A stretch of DNA of 64,000 nucleotides from Chelydra serpentina. Lineage: Eukaryota; Chordata; Testudines; Chelydridae. The position numbers and the translations under genes were made by a program. The stretch lies in assembly GCA_037349315.1 (NCBI GenBank), contig JBAIAC010000059.1, positions 7,590,001 to 7,654,000 of the forward strand. Direction: 5' to 3'. The notes beneath the pieces were generated by a model. That model did not search any database. It was not told where the DNA came from and was given only the letters and a program-made list of their open reading frames with translations. Positions 59,806 through 64,000 of the stretch are shown here, piece after piece. Numbering within the stretch: the stretch's first letter is position 1; each line of letters starts with the position of its first letter.

Positions 59806-60291
59806 TGTTGTGATCACTCTGTTCTTAGAGCTTATCAGTCCCAAGGTTTTGAGCCGTGTCATACCCTCCCATACGTATGCGCCTCAATGTGCATTTTAAC
59901 CATTTTACTTGGTGGTTCATAGCTTGAATTGTGCTGTGTTTTATACTGAATAAAATTCCCCAAAGAAAAGATAGTGATAGATGTGCAAGTGTATAAATGC
60001 CTTCTGTCCTGGATATTTAGGTCCAAATCCAGTTTGTAAGTGAAATAAGTAGGTCATTCTTTCTCTCGCTCTCTCTCGGATATGAATACCCAATGTAAAC
60101 AAAGAAGGGAAACATATTTTCTTAAGGGCCCTTGTACATTAAAAAAGGGAAGTGGATTCCTTCTGGAAGTGAAAACCACTCATGGGCCTGAATGGGAAAA
60201 AAATTCATGAACTCCTCTTAAGATGCCAGAATACATCAGTGATGGGAAAAGAATTAATGCAAAAGGGACTGGAGGGACTAGAAACAATTGA

Positions 60292-60446
60292 GGCCTGATT
60301 CTCCATTCCCTGCATGCTCTCTAGTCACTTACACCAGGGCAAAATGAATGTAAAATGCCACTGAGTTACGATGGCATTCAGTTTGCATGTACTTTAAATT
60401 GATGTAAATGACTGTCCAAGGTGCTAGGCAATGGAGGATCAGCCCT
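60292..60446. mobile_element. ~155-bp old MITE
   Basis: Left end ggcctgattctccattccct, right end (inverted) gggctgatcctccattgcct: a clear inverted repeat. Same length and layout as 17126-17281. No clear duplication. Confidence 0.65.
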
Positions 60447-60513
60447 AATGAGATTAATTTGAAACAGTGTAAACAAAAGTAGCCAGGAAAAAATAAGTCC
60501 CAACCCTCTATCT

Positions 60514-60802
60514 CAGTGGTCCCCAACCTTTCTGTGGCCAAGAGCACATTCATGCCTTCAGAAGAGTGTGGGGGGCAGCAACGCTTCTTGGCGGCATTTC
60601 GGTGGCGACACTTCTCCGGTGGCCGCACTCCTCGGCAGCAGCTTCTCCGCCGAAAGCACTCCTCGGTGGCATTTCGGTGGCAGGTTCTCCGGCGGATGCG
60701 CTCCTCTCCTCTTCGTTCCTTGGTGCCGGCCCTGACGGCGGGCGCATATAAATGCCCCGGCAGGCGCCATGGCGCCCGCGGGCACCACGTTGGGGACCAC
60801 TG
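60514..60802. mobile_element. 289-bp hAT MITE, 8-bp TSD
   Basis: Perfect ctctatct on both sides (60506-60513 and 60803-60810). Ends CAGTGGTCCCCAACCTTTCT and, inverted, CAGTGGTCCCCAACGTGGTG. The core has repeated ggcggcatttcggtggc and cttctccg units and is CpG-rich. Non-coding. Confidence 0.93.
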
Positions 60803-60810
60803 CTCTATCT

Positions 60811-62861
60811 CTTATGGGAGAGAGAAAAGTGGGAAGCAGGAATTCGGTTTGGATATTTTGGTTTGTACATGAGTTTATGAAAGGGCTGCAACGTTGTTTT
60901 TTTAAAATAATTTAGGTGGTTTAATGGATGAACTAATTGTAATCTTCAACAAAGCTGTATTTTCAGTGAGTTTCACAAAAGAGCAGTAAGTCTTCATCCA
61001 ACTGGCACTGGAGAGAAAAGTCACTATTGAGTCTGATTAAGGCTTTATTTTTAAACTCGTTGTTGTTTTCAGCACTTTTTCATTGGCTTTGAAAATATCC
61101 TTCACCAAATCAAACTGTTCTTCTTTGTCTGTTAAGCAAAGTCTTTTGCTATATTTTGTTGGTGCTGTTTCTTCTTCATTTCTCTCTCTCTGCTGCAGTA
61201 TCACTGGTGGTGATGACAGCTAGAATGTGCACAGCTGAGAGTATTGTACATTGACTCCCCCAGCTACACAGCAGAAAGGAAGAATCACTGTACCTTTTGG
61301 TTTGTTATGCCATGATGATGTTTGTATATTTCTGTCTATATGTTGGAGACACTGACATAGGAGATAAAACAACAGCATCTTCCTAGGCTGACGCTGATAA
61401 TTATTTTAGCACGTGTAAGCTGTTGGCCTGTTTACAGGGTACTTCATTTGGGGCCTAATTTTCAAACAGACTGACTTCCACTCTGTTACATCGACTAAAT
61501 AGATACACTCCAGGTCTATATTGGTGAAACTGAGATCAGAATCTGGTCAGCAATTTCCCCTCTGATTTCTTTGTCTTTGTTTTTGTTACTGAGCGGGCTG
61601 CAAACTCCAGTGAGCAGTACATTTTTGTCCTAGATCAAGCTTACACGTGTGTGTGTGTGGGGGGGGGGGGGAGTATGTAGTGAGGGCTGTGTAGGTGTGT
61701 CTCTTCCCCAGTGTCACACACTAGTCCCTGTTCCCACCATTTGCTCTGCAGTAGCAGCAGCAGCACTGGGAGCCCTGCCAGGAATCCCCTTAGCTGGGAG
61801 TTTCAGGCCCCTGCCGGCTATTCCCAGGAAGGGCCTGGGCCACAGCTCCCTCCCTGGCTGCCACTCTGCAGCAGCAACCACTGTGTCACTGGAAACCATT
61901 GGGGAGGGCGGTGTGCACAGTGCTTTGGCCCCATCAGGACTGGGTGAGCGTGTCTCTGAGACCGGAAGCACTTTAATTCCCCCCTGCCCTCCCAGCAAGA
62001 AGGTTGGGGTCACACATGCCCTGGTCTTGGCCAAGCAGTGAGCACAGCAGGTTCTTAAAGGACCACATGATGGTCCCGCTGGGGGATCACAAAGGTGACG
62101 TGAATAACATGGTTTCTGACCTGTGCCATATGCTCAAGATTGCTGCGCAGCCACACAGTTTACAGGCCTCTAAATATATCCATGCAATTTTGTGCATGTA
62201 GTTCTGTGGAATCTATTATTTGTGTACACTACTGATATGTGTATAGAATTGCACATGCAATTCAGTGTGCGCACGCGTGTGTGGAATTGCACATACTTAG
62301 GGATCCAGTCCTGCAAGGAGCTGAGTGCTTATGAGGTGGCATACATAATACCAACTGAAACCAATGGTAATTATGGGTACTTGGCACCTGAAAGGATCAG
62401 GCATGTAATTAGATGTTAAGCTGATACCCTGCTAAAAATGTGACCAGTGATTTTCAAAGTACAGTGACATTCTGCAAAAGGATCAGTGTGACTAAAATTG
62501 TCTTTCAGTCATTTTCTCAGAAAGATCGTGGTACATAGTCGTGAAACATTCCTCTTCCCAAATCAGAAGCGTATGGAAGCAAATTATCAAGCTTTGGAAG
62601 ATAGAGCAACTACCAAGCATTCAGTGGTGAGGTAGTTCAGTCAAGTGGTACAGTAATTGACTATAAGTGGCACTCCACATTTGTTTTTTTTATCTGCAGT
62701 GGAGTGATACTCAAAAAGGTGTGATGTTCTTTCAGGCCTTTTGAAAACATCAAAGAAAATCAAAGAATACATTTCAATATGATCCTTACAACTTAAGGTG
62801 GGTTATGAGTAGAAGGAAGGGGCAAACACATCAGCAGAAATCAGAGCTGGCTTATGGAAAG
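60811..62861. other. Intronic sequence with a GC-rich patch
   Basis: A GC-rich patch at 61700-62050 follows the GT/poly-G repeat. Its frames on both strands (up to 130 codons) show no family or splice signals I trust. The remainder is AT-rich. Confidence 0.5.
61646..61671. repeat. (GT)n then poly-G
   Basis: gtgtgtgtgtgtgtgg followed by about a dozen G. The flanking 61700-62050 is GC-rich with no recognised repeat or gene. Confidence 0.9.
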
Positions 62862-62864
62862 TAA

Positions 62865-64000
62865 GGGCACGTCTACACTGGCAAAGTTACAGTACCACAG
62901 TTACAGCGCCGCTCAGAGAGCACCGAAGGAAAACCGCTGTTGTGTATTCACACTGTCAGCTGCCCGCACAATAGCGTGTCCACACTTGCGGCGGTATTTG
63001 GAGTGGTGCACTCTGGGCAGCTATCCCACAGAGCACCTCTTTCTCTTTTGCCACAAGGCTTGTGGGAAGGTGGAGGGGGTTGCAGGGCATCCTGGGTCCA
63101 GTCCCAATGCCCAATGATGCATTGCTTTGCATCCCAGCAAACCCTGTGCTTCCGTCTGCATTTGGCGCCATCTTTCAACGGTTTGTGTACTGCGCGCCCT
63201 GCCTCTTTCAGTCTGCAGGAATGGATCCCACACTGCTGACCGCGGAGGCTCAGCACCCAGAGGCTGAGTTTGAACAGCCAGACACCAGGGCTATTAGAGG
63301 GGCCCAGCGCGGGGCCATAAGGATCAGGGATGCCTTGAGGCTGCAATTTGAAGCTGAAAGCCACTAATATTTGTTGCTGTGCTCGGGATTGCAGTACTTG
63401 TAATGCTAGGAGGTGATTGGTGCGCATGATGCAAGAAGGGGCCTTAACATAACTGTATGTTGCGTTGCAGTGCTCTTTTTGCCTTCACTTAATAGAATAA
63501 AGATTGCTTTCAAACAAACACAATTCTTTTATTAAAAGACAACAACCGGAGAAGAGAATCAAACGAAAAAATTCATCAGCAGGGAGGGGGATGGGGAAAG
63601 GGAAGGTCTCAAGAGGAGGAGGGGTCCCGGGACGGCTACAGATTTGTGTATGTCCAGGGATCATACCCAACCTTCTCTTTTGGAGTACGATGCAGCGGGT
63701 GCTGTACTTCAGCAAGGCCAAACTGCAGAGGGATGGGTAGTGGGAGTCCACACTGCTGGACTGTGAGGAGGGAGGAGTGGAATGCTGCGGGTAGAGAGTG
63801 GAGCCAGGAGGTTGATAACAGTGTGTTGGCGGTGTGTGGGGGGCTTATGGGAAAGAGTTTTGCGACAGCGGCTGCACGGGAGGGCGGGCGCGGAGCTGCT
63901 CGGTTTGAAGAGCTAGTATCACCTGGAACGTGTCCACTTGGCGTTCCATAACATTTAAGAGATGCTCCGTGGCTTCTTTTTAGTATGCCGCATTCTCCTT
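62865..64000. mobile_element. Longer Harbinger-like element, right end outside window
   Basis: Starts GGGCACGTCTACACTGG after TAA (62862-62864), the same terminus as the foldback copies, but continues at least 1136 bp to the window edge. It contains short decayed frames: 63062-63367 on +, including MDPTLLTAEAQHPEAEFEQP then DTRAIRGAQRGAIRIRDAL, a poly(A)-like AATAAAG at 63494, and opposite-strand frames after 63485 with a converging ttttatt at 63526. The layout suggests two convergent genes, as in PIF/Harbinger elements (transposase plus Myb-like protein), but neither is recognisable with confidence. Confidence 0.55.

Overview
This 64 kb window looks like vertebrate nuclear DNA, most probably from a turtle. 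It holds CR1 LINEs, Penelope-like retroelement pieces, many short inverted-repeat transposons with CpG-rich cores, and MIR-like SINEs. That mixture, and several specific repeat families I recognise from memory of turtle genomes, point to a chelonian. Crocodilian or other sauropsid DNA is less likely but not excluded from sequence alone. There are no operons, bacterial genes, tRNA genes or CRISPR arrays.

Only one host coding segment can be supported: an internal exon at 49751-49943 on the + strand. It encodes the stem/start-of-catalytic-domain part of a polypeptide N-acetylgalactosaminyltransferase, best matching GALNT18, with good splice sites on both sides. The rest of the window is therefore most simply read as the intron before it (1-49750) and the start of the intron after it (49944-64000).

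Layout. 1-13 kb: intron with hAT-type elements (1873, 3471, 8913), two nearly identical 657-bp LTR-like copies (4517, 12451), the second sitting inside a Penelope-like tail, and an inverted pair of ~97-bp old repeats (6629, 10792). 13-24 kb: mostly old unique-looking intron with MIR-like and small MITE pieces, a GC-rich hAT element with a minisatellite (19060) and two more hAT elements with target-site duplications (21028, 23514). 24-34 kb: minus-strand CR1, a possible LTR-like block, a Harbinger-like foldback element (27139), a Tigger-like 1.07-kb TA-flanked element (29384) and a probable solo LTR (33100). 34-47 kb: duplicated 131-bp block, hAT elements (36161, 39352, 39525, 42330, 46029), a decayed Penelope-like element with a GIY-YIG remnant (37240), and a plus-strand CR1 with the reverse transcriptase FADD motif (44660). 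47-64 kb: the GALNT18 exon, a CR1 starting about 26 nt after its splice donor and itself hit by a hAT element, a second set of CR1 tails (52 kb), a second Harbinger-like foldback (56944), a 7SL RNA retrocopy with a 9-bp target duplication (59009), and a longer Harbinger-like element running off the right edge (62865).

No coherent undescribed gene system was found. The most useful observations are the 7SL-derived copy, the transposon-in-transposon nests that give a relative chronology, the CR1 next to the splice donor, and several repeat pairs that share structure but that I cannot assign firmly to a family. All identities are by eye; no database search was run.
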